A stretch of 64,000 bases of DNA from CAZMNY01 sp964567745 (GTDB lineage Bacteria; Planctomycetota; Planctomycetia; Pirellulales; Pirellulaceae), in the NCBI GenBank assembly GCA_964567745.1, contig CAZMNY010000028.1:48752-112751 (forward strand), given 5' to 3'. Of this stretch, positions 46,136 through 55,674 are shown piece by piece (position 1 is the first letter of the stretch; the number at the start of each line of letters is the position of its first letter). Position numbers and translations under genes: made by a program. The notes below the pieces were generated by a model that was not told the DNA's origin, made no database searches, and worked only from the letters and a program-made list of their open reading frames with translations.

Positions 46136-46624
46136 ATGACTTCCGTACTCACCCACTGCTTGGCCTTGATGGTGCTGTTGCATGCAACACTTGGTTGTTG
46201 TTTGCATCACGCGCATGCTTGCGCTGAGCGATGTTGTGAGACGCCTTCGCCGAAGGCGAACGATTGCGGGTGTCATCATCACGATGAATCGGAAGGCGAT
46301 GTGTCGCGAGTCGGCGAAGACGACGATGCGGGTGCCGCCGAAAATGATTCGTTAGGTGAACCAGCTCTCGATGCAACTCTGTCTCATTCGAGTTGCTCGA
46401 GTCGACATCATGGCAGCCACCGCTGCGACGGGGGCGAATGTCAATTTGTGGCGAGGGGAATCTCCGAACGAGCCGCCGTCAAATTACTTATAGCCACGAT
46501 TCTGACTGAGCCTCCAGCCATCAGCACCGATGCTCTTCGCGAAACAGGGCGTCGAGACAGTTCGGATCGTGAACGAGCGCCGAACCTCAAGTTGCCTCTA
46601 CTTCACTGCGCGCTGTTGATCTAA
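46136..46624 (+). CDS. Small secreted Cys/His-rich protein of the metal-efflux cluster
   Basis: A 162-residue protein from the ATG at 46136, with a signal-like start (VLTHCLALMVLLHATLG). Cys/His-dense stretches follow: CCLHHAHACAERCC, CGCHHHDE, and SSCSSRHHGSHRCDGGEC. This composition, and a place between the outer-membrane channel and adaptor genes of a heavy-metal pump, suggest binding of copper, silver or zinc in the periplasm. The C-terminal third is not Cys-rich. No named family is recognised. No clear ribosome binding site is visible. Confidence 0.75.
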   Translation: MTSVLTHCLALMVLLHATLGCCLHHAHACAERCCETPSPKANDCGCHHHDESEGDVSRVGEDDDAGAAENDSLGEPALDATLSHSSCSSRHHGSHRCDGGECQFVARGISERAAVKLLIATILTEPPAISTDALRETGRRDSSDRERAPNLKLPLLHCALLI

Positions 46625-46861
46625 CGAGCGACATTTTTCGTCGCTTCACGCAGCGCGTCGGAGTTTCCGCTGCCAACTGAGCCGATCCGAGTTTGTGACG
46701 GCTCTGTGCTTGCGGTCATCTCACATGACAAGGCCGAGTGCCGTTGCGCTTGGGTTGGAGCTGGAAGGCGCTGCATCAGGCGATCGGCCTGACGTCGAGA
46801 CCCTTCGCGGTCAATCGACTCGCATCACACTCTATTGCAACTCTCAGAATCGAGCTCTGTC

Positions 46862-48217
46862 ATGAAGGTTCAAATAATCAAGTGGAGCGTAATCGCCGTT
46901 GTCGTTGTCAGCGCGAGTTCTGTCGCATATGCACTGCGTTCGCGTTGGCTTCCCCGCATGCAGCAGGCAGTGTCGCGTTTACTCAATCCAACTGCCGACG
47001 CAAAGCCTTCAGACGATTCGCACCAGGGTCCAACCGGTTCGATTAGCCTCACCGCTCAGGCCAAGAAAAATATTAGCCTGCAAACGACGGTTATCGAGCC
47101 GAGCACGTTTATCAAGATGGTCTCAATGCCGGCACTGATCGTCGAGCGTCCCGGTCGATCGCAGATCGAGGTGACGGCGCCGTTGGGCGGACGCGTCACG
47201 CGTGTCTACCCTGTGCAAGGCGCGGCCGTCATGCCGGGCGATCCATTGTTCAACTTGCGATTGACTCACGAAGAGCTTGTAAGCGCGCAGAGCGAGTTGT
47301 TGCGCAGCGCGGAAGAAGTCGACGTAATCAAGCGCGAAATAAAGCGGCTCAATTCGATTTCCCTTCCTGGCGCGATTGCGGGAAAGACGATCAGACAGCG
47401 CGAGTATGAGCAGCAGAAGTTAGAGGCCGTCATCAACGCGCAGCGTCAGAGCCTCGAATTGCATGGTCTTTCGCGGGAGCAGGTCGATGGCATCATGAAA
47501 GAACGGAAATTGTTGCAAGACATGACCGTAGTCGCTCCGCAACTTCCAGCCGACGACCATGAAGGAGAGCCGGATCATCCGTTCAACGTTCAGCATCTTG
47601 CCGTCAACCCCGGCCAGTACATCGACGCTGGAAACAAGTTGTGCGTGTTGGCGGACCATCACGAGTTGTTTATTGAGGGCCGAGCGTTTGAGCAGGACAT
47701 CGAGTTGTTGCAGCGAGTTGCCGAGCAAGGTTGGGATTTGACGGCGATGACGTTTTCCGGCGGCCAGGCAAAAGATCCGATATCAAAACTGAAGGTCTTC
47801 TTCCTCTCCGACGCTGTGGAGACCAACTCGCGAGCATTCCATTTCTATGTCCGGTTACCCAACAAGATGGTCCGCGACGTCGAGGACGGCGGGCATCGGT
47901 TTGTCAGTTGGAAATACAAACCGGGCCAGCGCATGCAAATCAATGTTCCGGTCGAAGAGTGGAAGAATCGCGTTGTCCTACCAGTCGAAGCGGTGGCCAA
48001 GGACGGCGTGGAAACTTATGTCTTCGAACAGAACGGCGATCATTTTGATCGTGTGCCGGTGCACGTTGAGTATCGCGATTCCGCCTCGGTCGTGATCGAG
48101 AGCGAAGCGAGACTGCTTGGCAGCACGATCGCAGCCAACGCAGCTCACGATCTGCAGATGGCGTTGAAGAAACAGGCGAGCGGTGGCGGCGACGCCCATC
48201 ACGGCCACGTCCACTAA
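46862..48217 (+). CDS. HlyD/CusB-family efflux adaptor (membrane fusion protein)
   Basis: Periplasmic adaptor of a heavy-metal RND pump, 451 residues from the ATG at 46862. A single N-terminal anchor (SVIAVVVVSASSVAYAL) is followed by a barrel-sandwich half (SQIEVTAPLGGRVTRVYPVQGAAVMPGDPLF region), a helical hairpin (about 135-215), the second lipoyl half, a beta-barrel, and a membrane-proximal domain. The C-terminus is His-rich (GGGDAHHGHVH), as often seen in metal efflux adaptors. The RND pump starts 65 bp downstream in the same direction. Confidence 0.92.
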   Translation: MKVQIIKWSVIAVVVVSASSVAYALRSRWLPRMQQAVSRLLNPTADAKPSDDSHQGPTGSISLTAQAKKNISLQTTVIEPSTFIKMVSMPALIVERPGRSQIEVTAPLGGRVTRVYPVQGAAVMPGDPLFNLRLTHEELVSAQSELLRSAEEVDVIKREIKRLNSISLPGAIAGKTIRQREYEQQKLEAVINAQRQSLELHGLSREQVDGIMKERKLLQDMTVVAPQLPADDHEGEPDHPFNVQHLAVNPGQYIDAGNKLCVLADHHELFIEGRAFEQDIELLQRVAEQGWDLTAMTFSGGQAKDPISKLKVFFLSDAVETNSRAFHFYVRLPNKMVRDVEDGGHRFVSWKYKPGQRMQINVPVEEWKNRVVLPVEAVAKDGVETYVFEQNGDHFDRVPVHVEYRDSASVVIESEARLLGSTIAANAAHDLQMALKKQASGGGDAHHGHVH

Positions 48218-48282
48218 TGGAGTTCGGCGGCTCACGTCTTTGTTCCGCTTGACGTCCACAGTGCGACAGAGGAGACCCTTTC

Positions 48283-51200
48283 ATGCTCAATGCCATTATC
48301 CGGTTTTCGCTCCAACAGCGAATCATTGTCGTCGCGTTGTCTCTGTTCTTGATCGGCTGGGGAGCCTGGTCGACGTGGACGATGGACATCGATGTCTTTC
48401 CCAACTTGAACCGGCCTCGAGTTGTGATCATGACCGAGGCCCACGGGATGGCGCCGGAAGAAGTTGAAGCGTTGATTTCCATCCCGTTGGAATCAGCGAT
48501 CAACGGCGCCAACGGCGTCGAAGCGGTTCGCAGCTCGTCGGGTGTCGGCATTTCAGTGATCTACGTCGAATTCGACTGGGGAACGGACATTCACAACGAT
48601 CGCCAAATCGTCATGGAGCGACTCGCCTTGGTGCAAGACTCCATGCCGGACGGCATTAAGCCTCAGCTCGCCCCGATCTCGTCCATCATGGGCCAGATCG
48701 TGATGATCGGCATGTGGAGCGAAGGCGGCAAGACGGCGCCGTTAGAAGTGCGTACGTATGCGGACTGGGTCGTTCGCCAGCGGCTGCTGACGATTCCCGG
48801 CGTATCGCAAGTCTTCACAATGGGCGGCGGCCGCAAGCAGTTTCAAGTGCTTGTGAATCCGGACGATCTGCTTAAGTACGGCGTGACGCTACACGATGTG
48901 AAGCGGGCTGTCGCGGAGAGTAACCAGAACGCGACGGGCGGCTATCTCGATGAGCAGGGACCGCGCGAGTTTCTGGTGCGCTCAGTTGGGCGTATTCAGC
49001 GTATCGAGGATCTTCAACGAGTTGTCGTTACGGTTCGCGACCAGCGGCCCGTCGTGCTGGCGCAAGTGGCTCGCGTCGTCGAGGGAGCGCAAGTCAAACG
49101 CGGCGACAGTTCGGCGTACGTCAAGAACGACTCGGGTCAATTCTCCGGCGGCGCGGCCGTGGTGCTGACCGTCAACAAGCAGCCCGAGGCGGATACGCGA
49201 GAAGTAAGTGACAAGATCATGGAAGCGCTCGCGGACGTGCAAGCTTCGCTTCCGGACGACATTCGAATTCAACCCGAACTCTATTCGCAGAAGTCATTCA
49301 TTGATCGAGCGATCGAGAACGTCATTGAGGCTCTGCGGGATGGCGGCATTCTGGTTGTGGTCATTTTATTCCTGTTTCTGTTGAACTTGCGGACAACGTT
49401 CATCACACTGACTGCGATTCCGCTGTCCATCGCGGTGACCGCAATCATTTTCTCCGCCTTCGATTTGTCGATCAACACGATGACGCTGGGCGGCATCGCT
49501 GTCGCCATTGGCGAGTTGGTCGATGATGCAATTGTCGACGTGGAAAACATATTCCGGCGGCTCAAAGAGAACCGGCATTCGGCAACTCCGAAACACCCGC
49601 TACTGGTCGTGTTCCAAGCCAGCTGCGAGATACGCAACTCGATCGTTTTCGGCACGGTGATCGTCGTCATCGTCTTTGTGCCGCTGTTCTTTCTCTCGGG
49701 AATGGAAGGCCGTTTGTTCGCGCCGCTAGGCGTCGCCTACATCATATCGATCGTCAGCTCGCTGTTCGTTTCGTTGACCTTGACGCCCGTGCTCTGCTAT
49801 TGGCTGCTTGGAAAATCCAGCATTATGGAGCGAGAAAAGGACGGCCCGTTACTGCGGCTATTAAAGTGGCTCGCTGGCGGCGCCATTACGATGAGCTTGC
49901 GGTTTTCTCGCACGATTTTGTTGCTCGCCTGCATCGCTGTGATTGTCGCGGGCGTTTGCATGATGCGACTGCAACGCGGCTTCTTGCCTCCGTTCAATGA
50001 AGGCGTGGCTCAACTCAACGTCATTCTTCGGCCCGGCGTGTCGCTAAAAAAATCGAATGAAGTCGCCGAGTCTGTAATGCGACGTCTGATGTCGATTGAT
50101 GGCGTGATGGCGTTTTCTCGGCGAACGGGTCGAGCTGAGCTTGACGAGCATGCCGAAGGAGTCAACGCGACGGAAGTTCTCATCAGTTTTGATCCCGATC
50201 TCGATCGACCGCGCGAGGAAGTCCTTAAGGAAATCCGCGCAGCAATGACGGAAATTCCTGGCATCGATGTCTCGGTCGAACAGCCTTTGCAACATCTGAT
50301 TTCGCACATGCTGTCGGGCGTCAAGGCTCAGGTGGGAATCAAGATCTACGGCGAAAATCTGGACTTGTTGAGGCAGAAGGCGGAGGAACTTCGAGCAGCC
50401 ATGCAGGGTGTCGATGGCGTCACCGACTTGTTTGTCGAGCCGCAAGTCGAGATTCCGCAGATGAAAATCGAACTCGATCGCGACCAACTCGAGCAGTTTG
50501 GTCTGACGCCCGCCTATGTCAACGAGTATATCGAGACGGCCATGAATGGCGACGTCGTTTCGGAGGTGCTTTTGGGTCGGCGCACATTCGATCTGCTCGT
50601 CCGCATGGACGAAAAATATCGAGAGAACATGGACGCGTTACGGCGACTTTCGATTGACCTACCAAGCGGCGGAACAACGCCGCTGGAGTCGGTCGCGAGG
50701 ATCTACGAAGCATCGGGTCCCAACACGATTAAGCACGAAAAAGTTCGCAAGCGAATCGTCGTGCAATGCAATGTCGCCAGCCGAGGCTTGGTCGACGTGG
50801 TCGAAGAAATTCAGCGAAAACAAAAGCCAATCGTCGATTCGCTGCCGGTCGGTTACGACGTCGAATACGGGGGGCAGTTTGAGAGCCAGCAATCCGCGAC
50901 CAGAGTGATTTCGCTGCTCTTCGTCGCCGCCTTGCTGGGCGTCTTCATGGTCCTCTACACGCTATTCGGCTCAGTGAATTTTTCACTCCAAGTGATGGCC
51001 GCGCTGCCGATGGCCTTCATCGGATCGGTCGCGATGTTGGTTGTTACCGACCAGAAGCTGACGGTCGCCGCGATGGTTGGCTTTATCTCGCTGGGCGGAA
51101 TCGCGTCGCGCAACGGGATCTTGCTGCTCAACCACTATCTGCATCTGGTTCGTCACGAGGGCGAGACATGGTCGCAAGCGATGATTATCCGCGCCGGCAA

Positions 51201-51486
51201 AGAACGTTTGGCGCCCGTGTTAATGACCGCTTTGACTTCCGGTATCGGCCTTGCGCCGCTCGCTATGGCGGCTGGCGAGACCGGTAAGGAGATCCTCTAC
51301 CCAGTGGCGACCGTCATTATCGGCGGCTTGCTCAGCAGCACCATTCTTGAGTTCTTTGTGCGCCCGGCGCTCATCTGGAGACTCGGACGCAAATCGGGCG
51401 AACGGCTTGTCAATCGACGCTTCGCGAAAATCGACTTGGTTGAAGAATCTGAAGAATCGGCCCCGCCGGTCGACCAACCTGCGTAA
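48283..51486 (+). CDS. CzcA/CusA-family heavy-metal RND efflux pump
   Basis: Inner-membrane proton-driven pump, 1067 residues, the normal HME-RND length. The start has a strong site (GAGGAG, 8 nt). TM1 is near 12-35 and the usual two large periplasmic loops and twelve helices follow. TM4 reads GGIAVAIGELVDDAIVDVEN, with acidic residues in the proton-relay position typical of HME-RND pumps. GVKAQVGIKIYGENLD matches the conserved porter-domain segment of the family. TolC, adaptor, Cys/His-rich and His-rich proteins are encoded around it. Substrate choice (Cu/Ag versus Co/Zn/Cd) cannot be made safely from the sequence. Confidence 0.95.
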   Translation: MLNAIIRFSLQQRIIVVALSLFLIGWGAWSTWTMDIDVFPNLNRPRVVIMTEAHGMAPEEVEALISIPLESAINGANGVEAVRSSSGVGISVIYVEFDWGTDIHNDRQIVMERLALVQDSMPDGIKPQLAPISSIMGQIVMIGMWSEGGKTAPLEVRTYADWVVRQRLLTIPGVSQVFTMGGGRKQFQVLVNPDDLLKYGVTLHDVKRAVAESNQNATGGYLDEQGPREFLVRSVGRIQRIEDLQRVVVTVRDQRPVVLAQVARVVEGAQVKRGDSSAYVKNDSGQFSGGAAVVLTVNKQPEADTREVSDKIMEALADVQASLPDDIRIQPELYSQKSFIDRAIENVIEALRDGGILVVVILFLFLLNLRTTFITLTAIPLSIAVTAIIFSAFDLSINTMTLGGIAVAIGELVDDAIVDVENIFRRLKENRHSATPKHPLLVVFQASCEIRNSIVFGTVIVVIVFVPLFFLSGMEGRLFAPLGVAYIISIVSSLFVSLTLTPVLCYWLLGKSSIMEREKDGPLLRLLKWLAGGAITMSLRFSRTILLLACIAVIVAGVCMMRLQRGFLPPFNEGVAQLNVILRPGVSLKKSNEVAESVMRRLMSIDGVMAFSRRTGRAELDEHAEGVNATEVLISFDPDLDRPREEVLKEIRAAMTEIPGIDVSVEQPLQHLISHMLSGVKAQVGIKIYGENLDLLRQKAEELRAAMQGVDGVTDLFVEPQVEIPQMKIELDRDQLEQFGLTPAYVNEYIETAMNGDVVSEVLLGRRTFDLLVRMDEKYRENMDALRRLSIDLPSGGTTPLESVARIYEASGPNTIKHEKVRKRIVVQCNVASRGLVDVVEEIQRKQKPIVDSLPVGYDVEYGGQFESQQSATRVISLLFVAALLGVFMVLYTLFGSVNFSLQVMAALPMAFIGSVAMLVVTDQKLTVAAMVGFISLGGIASRNGILLLNHYLHLVRHEGETWSQAMIIRAGKERLAPVLMTALTSGIGLAPLAMAAGETGKEILYPVATVIIGGLLSSTILEFFVRPALIWRLGRKSGERLVNRRFAKIDLVEESEESAPPVDQPA

Positions 51487-51521
51487 CTCAAAACACCAGT
51501 ATTTATGCAAGGACAGAAACT

Positions 51522-52040
51522 ATGAACACGACACTTACGATCATCGGGCGGGACTTCGCAATGGCAGCCGCGTTGCTGGCAATCATCGCTTGTGGCGGCT
51601 GCTCTAGCGGCGACGCGCCGGCAGTCACAACACAAAATGAGGAACAACCCGCCCCACCCGAAGACGCTCATCAACACCCGGCCCATTCCCACGGTCCGCA
51701 CGATGGTCAGATCCTCGATCTGGGGCACGACCACAAGTTCCACGCTGAGCTTGTTGAAGACACTGCGAAAAAGGCGCTCTCTGTCTATATTCTCGACGGA
51801 GAACTCAAGGAGTTCCCCATCGATCCGAAGCCGCTCGCTCTCGTGCTCATGGTCGACGGCGACGCGAAGACTTTTGAAATCGAGGCGGTGGGCGAAGGCA
51901 AGACGGCCCACTTCGCGTCTCAAGACGAATCAATCCTCGAAGCATTTCACTCGCAGGACGGTGAAGGAAAACTGCGAGTCACGATTGACGACACGCCTTT
52001 CTCCGCGACCGTGGACAAACACGATCATTCGCATGAATGA
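51522..52040 (+). CDS. His-rich lipoprotein of the metal-efflux cluster
   Basis: A 172-residue lipoprotein: signal with lipobox AIIAC (Cys24), then a His-rich segment (HQHPAHSHGPHDG and LGHDHKFH, about 50-75), a beta-rich central domain, and a His-rich end (VDKHDHSHE). It starts 35 bp after the pump gene with AGGA before the ATG. His-rich lipoproteins of this kind often accompany CzcA/CusA pumps in planctomycetes and probably bind metal ions in the periplasm. The exact metal and partner are not known. Confidence 0.85.
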   Translation: MNTTLTIIGRDFAMAAALLAIIACGGCSSGDAPAVTTQNEEQPAPPEDAHQHPAHSHGPHDGQILDLGHDHKFHAELVEDTAKKALSVYILDGELKEFPIDPKPLALVLMVDGDAKTFEIEAVGEGKTAHFASQDESILEAFHSQDGEGKLRVTIDDTPFSATVDKHDHSHE

Positions 52041-52090
52041 GAACTCGACATCGCACGACGCCGTCCTGTTTCTGGCGCCATCGTCTCGCC

Positions 52091-53578
52091 TTATGGATCC
52101 GGTTTGACGCGAGGCGTTGCGGAGCCGGCGAGACCGACAGCCCTTTGGCCCTGGCCAACTCGGCCTTTGTCGCCCAAGTCCTCGCGCGCCTTTTCGGCTA
52201 GGCGTGTGAGTCTTGCGACAATGGCAGGTTTTTTGGCGGCGACGTTATTTTCGCAGGCGATATCTTCGACGACGTTGAAGAGCAGAGTCGTCGGTTTCGC
52301 GTTGCGTTTGAAATGCGGATGCGCTTGCGTCGTTGCGACAGGAAGAAACATCTTCCAAGGCCCTGAGCGTATCGCCTGCAATTGGTCTTGGTGATAGTAA
52401 TAGAAAACGTCGTAGGGCGACTTGGCGTCTGGCTTTCCGGTTAGTAATTCGGAGATGTCATGGCCGTCGATTTTGCGACCGGGGGGCGGCGAGCCGCCGG
52501 CCAAGCGAGCGAATGTCGGCAACAAGTCCATCGTCGTCGCCAACTCGTCGCATGTCGTTCCCGCCGGAACACTACCGGGTCGCCACACGATCGTGGGAAC
52601 TCGAAATGCGCCTTCGCTCGTCGTATAGCCTCGACCATGTAGCGGCCGGTTTGAGCCGCGACTCAAGTCATTCAAGTCGCGGTTGATCGGCGCTCCGTTG
52701 TCGGAGGTCCAAATCACCAACGTATCCTTGGCGATCCCCAAGTCACGCAGTTGCTGAAGCATCTGCCCCATCGACCAGTCGAGCTCTTCAATCGAATCGC
52801 CCCAGGGACCGTTTTTGCTCATGCCTCGGAATGCCGGACTGGAAAACGGCGTCTTGGTGCTTCCCGGCATCGCTTGCGGCATGTAGAGAAAGAACGGCTC
52901 GTCTTTGTGATCAGCGATCCACTTCATCGCGCGTTCGGTATAGCGTTTCGTCAGACCGTTGCGATCGCACGGCGCCTCGATGACGGTCTCGTCTTCCATC
53001 AACGGCAGTGGCGGCCATTTCGAGCCATCTTTCGCCCAGGTGCGTTCTGTCATGTCGTCGGAGTAAGGCACGCCAAAGAACCAATCGAATCCTTGGCGGG
53101 TCGGCAGGAATTGCGTTTGATCGCCTAGGTGCCATTTGCCGACGATCGCAGTCGCATAGCCCTGCTCTTTAAGGACTTCGGCAATCGTCACCTCTTTGGG
53201 GTTCAACCCGTAACGCGAAACCGGCCTGAGCACCCATCCATCACGCGGGTTGACGTGCATGCCGACTCGCTGCGGATAACATCCTGTGATCAGACTTGAA
53301 CGTGATGGCGTGCAAACTCCGGCCGTGACGCAAAAGTGAGTAAACCGCCGTCCCTCTATAGCCATGCGGTTGAGATTGGGAGTCGATTGCAGCGTGCTTC
53401 CGAACGGCTCAATGTCGCCGTAACCCAGGTTGTCGCAGAAGATGACGATGAAGTTCGGCTTCTCGCGTTTCGCTGCTCGCGCGATCGATGGAGCAGACGA
53501 CAACAGGGTGACCAGGATGAGAGCGAGGGCTTTCATGGCAAACGCGTTGTCTCGACGATTCTTAGTGGAGTCGTTCAT
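52091..53578 (-). CDS. Secreted sulfatase (formylglycine type)
   Basis: A 495-residue arylsulfatase-family enzyme that hydrolyses sulfate esters, probably of polysaccharides. A signal peptide (MKALALILVTLLSS region, residues 15-36) precedes the calcium-binding NFIVIFCDNLGYGD. The active-site signature is CTPSR at 89-93, followed by SLITGCYP; Cys89 would be oxidised to formylglycine. An internal ATG at 53536 is also possible. The gene begins 3 bp after the stop of the methyltransferase gene, implying a shared transcript. Planctomycetes usually carry many such sulfatases. The substrate is unknown. Confidence 0.92.
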   Translation of the reverse strand: MNDSTKNRRDNAFAMKALALILVTLLSSAPSIARAAKREKPNFIVIFCDNLGYGDIEPFGSTLQSTPNLNRMAIEGRRFTHFCVTAGVCTPSRSSLITGCYPQRVGMHVNPRDGWVLRPVSRYGLNPKEVTIAEVLKEQGYATAIVGKWHLGDQTQFLPTRQGFDWFFGVPYSDDMTERTWAKDGSKWPPLPLMEDETVIEAPCDRNGLTKRYTERAMKWIADHKDEPFFLYMPQAMPGSTKTPFSSPAFRGMSKNGPWGDSIEELDWSMGQMLQQLRDLGIAKDTLVIWTSDNGAPINRDLNDLSRGSNRPLHGRGYTTSEGAFRVPTIVWRPGSVPAGTTCDELATTMDLLPTFARLAGGSPPPGRKIDGHDISELLTGKPDAKSPYDVFYYYHQDQLQAIRSGPWKMFLPVATTQAHPHFKRNAKPTTLLFNVVEDIACENNVAAKKPAIVARLTRLAEKAREDLGDKGRVGQGQRAVGLAGSATPRVKPDP

Positions 53579-53581
53579 CGT

Positions 53582-54391
53582 TTATGGAGTCCAGAGTTTG
53601 CTTTTACTTGTTTCGATTGATCCAGTTCGACGAGCTTTGATTCGAACGTACGGTGCAATGTACTGGCTGCGGTGTCCGAATTCGCCTGGCGGGGCATTCT
53701 TATCCGCATGTTTTGGTTCGACGAGGTCTTCGATGGCGAATCCGCTGCGACACATCAGCCCGATAATCTGCTCCCAACGATGCAAGTATTCGAGCGCGCC
53801 TTCTTCTCGCAGGCGGCTGTTGGCGACTTGTGGCAACGGACCAGTGCGATAATAAGGTTCATGCAACTGGTAAACGCCGCCGGTTCGCTCGACGTTCGCT
53901 TGCAAGCTCATCGGCTGCTTGTGCTGACTGATGTAGATTGCGCCGGGACGAGAGACGCGAGCGACTTCGCGATAGACCGGTTTCAAGTCGGGCACGTAAC
54001 AAGTGCTGACCGGGTGAATGACCACGTCGAAAGAAGCGTCGGCCAAGGCAGACAAGTTGTCCATCGACGCTTCCACCGTACGAATCTCCAAGTCGCGTTC
54101 GGCAGCGACTTGTCGATCGAGTTCGAGCATCGCCGAACTGATATCAACGACCGTCACACGTGCGCCGGCGGCGGCATACAACGCGCTCTGCCGACCTCCG
54201 CCCGCCGCCAGGCAAAGCAAGTCGAGCTCATTGATGTCTCCGCCAAGCCAACCCAAACCATCGACGGCACCGAGCGGGTCGCGGAAGTCTTCGTCACGAG
54301 CCGGTTTTGTGAAGCGTTGATTGTTGCGAACCAACTGATCCCACGCGCGGCGATTCTGCTCGTGAGCTGCACTGTGGTCAGACGGTTCCAA
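53582..54391 (-). CDS. Class I SAM-dependent methyltransferase
   Basis: A 269-residue cytoplasmic methyltransferase of the Methyltransf_11/25 type. Motif I is LLCLAAGGGRQSALYA with the acidic motif II residue in VTVVDISSAML, and DASFDVVIHPVSTCYV is motif IV/V. The SAM-binding Rossmann fold covers about 50-170. The C-terminal half may shape the acceptor site. It is directly upstream of the sulfatase (3-bp gap), so the two are probably co-transcribed, although no common pathway is evident. The acceptor is unknown. Confidence 0.9.
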   Translation of the reverse strand: MEPSDHSAAHEQNRRAWDQLVRNNQRFTKPARDEDFRDPLGAVDGLGWLGGDINELDLLCLAAGGGRQSALYAAAGARVTVVDISSAMLELDRQVAAERDLEIRTVEASMDNLSALADASFDVVIHPVSTCYVPDLKPVYREVARVSRPGAIYISQHKQPMSLQANVERTGGVYQLHEPYYRTGPLPQVANSRLREEGALEYLHRWEQIIGLMCRSGFAIEDLVEPKHADKNAPPGEFGHRSQYIAPYVRIKARRTGSIETSKSKLWTP

Positions 54392-54511
54392 CGTTTTCGC
54401 TCCAAGACGATAGCCGGAGAATAGAAAAGTAAAGATTAGCTGTGAGCGGCGACGAAGGAAGGCTCACGAATGCAGCTCGCGGGTTTCTTTGCACTTGGCG
54501 CCGTTCACCAT

Positions 54512-55576
54512 CTATTGTTCACTTCCTTCTTTCTTGTGACGCGCCAGCCACTCGATCGCTGCGGCGGCAATTCCTTCGTGGCCGCCCTCGAATATCGTGA
54601 CTCTCGACGGACCAGCGCGGCGCCGCAAGTGGATCTCACGGCCGAAGTGCTTGTCATCGACTTTGTCGGTCGGCTTGGGCTTCGATAGTTCTCCGTCGGC
54701 TCGGCTCAGTTGAACTATCTCGCTCTCCGAAATCTCGGCATCCCCGACTGCGCGTGCGAGCGAATTGAAAGCCTCCAATGAATGGCGGATTGGCACCGAG
54801 CCTTTGTGGCCGTCATGCACGCCGGCCGCGATGTCGAGCGGCACTTTCTTTGCTCGCGCCAGGAAGGTGAGCGGCGATCGCAGTTTGTATTGTTCGGCAA
54901 TGGCAGCCGAGTCGTTCGGCGAGCCGCCGCAGCAATTTCGCATCATCTCGCCGTATTTTCCCTTGGCGTGTTTTTGATGCCACGCGGCGAGATCGCTGAT
55001 GCCGACCCAGGCGCTTGCCGCCGCCCAAGGCTCAGGATGGTGCCCGACCATCAACATCGTCATATGGCCGCCGCCCGAAACCCCCGTCAGGTAGACGCGC
55101 GAATGATCGACTCGAAACTCGTTCTTTGCGTACTGAAGAGCATCTAAGATGTCTTGCTGGGCGATCGTCGATCCGCACGCTTGAGGTTGGTTATTGGCGC
55201 CGCGGAAGTTGGGAAACAAATAGATCCAGCCGCGCTGGTCGGCCAGAACTTCAAGCAGTTTGTTGCGTTGCTCAACATTGCCGCTCCATGTGTGAAGCGA
55301 GACGACCAACGGCCGTAACGAATCGTCGTCGTCATAGTTACCGGGCAAGATGACATAGACCGGTTGAAAAGTTGCATCAACGGAACTCTTCACTTTTACC
55401 TTCATCCGCTTTGCCGCAAGCAAGGGCCTTCCCTCGAGGAAGCTGATGGCCAACAGCAACGCGGTGATGACGGAGAGACACTGAAGGGCGGACAACCGCC
55501 TTGGCTCGTATCTTGGATTACGCGTCGTACGAGTGGGGTAGGAGACGCGACGGCGCGAAGAGGGCGTAGGTGTCAT
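54512..55576 (-). CDS. Alpha/beta hydrolase (esterase/PHB-depolymerase-like)
   Basis: A 354-residue protein with a basic N-terminus and a single hydrophobic segment (LQCLSVITALLLAISFL), probably a signal or anchor. The catalytic domain shows PLVVSLHTWSGN (oxyanion hole), the nucleophile elbow GVSGGGH, a DGHKGSVP segment with the likely acid, and GGHEG with the catalytic His near the C-terminus. This order fits poly-hydroxybutyrate-depolymerase/feruloyl-esterase-like hydrolases. Two Cys (CC in RNCCGGSP) lie in the cap. The substrate is unknown. Confidence 0.88.
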   Translation of the reverse strand: MTPTPSSRRRVSYPTRTTRNPRYEPRRLSALQCLSVITALLLAISFLEGRPLLAAKRMKVKVKSSVDATFQPVYVILPGNYDDDDSLRPLVVSLHTWSGNVEQRNKLLEVLADQRGWIYLFPNFRGANNQPQACGSTIAQQDILDALQYAKNEFRVDHSRVYLTGVSGGGHMTMLMVGHHPEPWAAASAWVGISDLAAWHQKHAKGKYGEMMRNCCGGSPNDSAAIAEQYKLRSPLTFLARAKKVPLDIAAGVHDGHKGSVPIRHSLEAFNSLARAVGDAEISESEIVQLSRADGELSKPKPTDKVDDKHFGREIHLRRRAGPSRVTIFEGGHEGIAAAAIEWLARHKKEGSEQ

Positions 55577-55674
55577 GGGTGTAGCAGGCGCTTGCGATAA
55601 TTCAACGATGTGCTTGAGGTCTCACGATGCCTGAGCACATGACAGGCGACTGCGCAATCCATTGGAAGTCGAGT

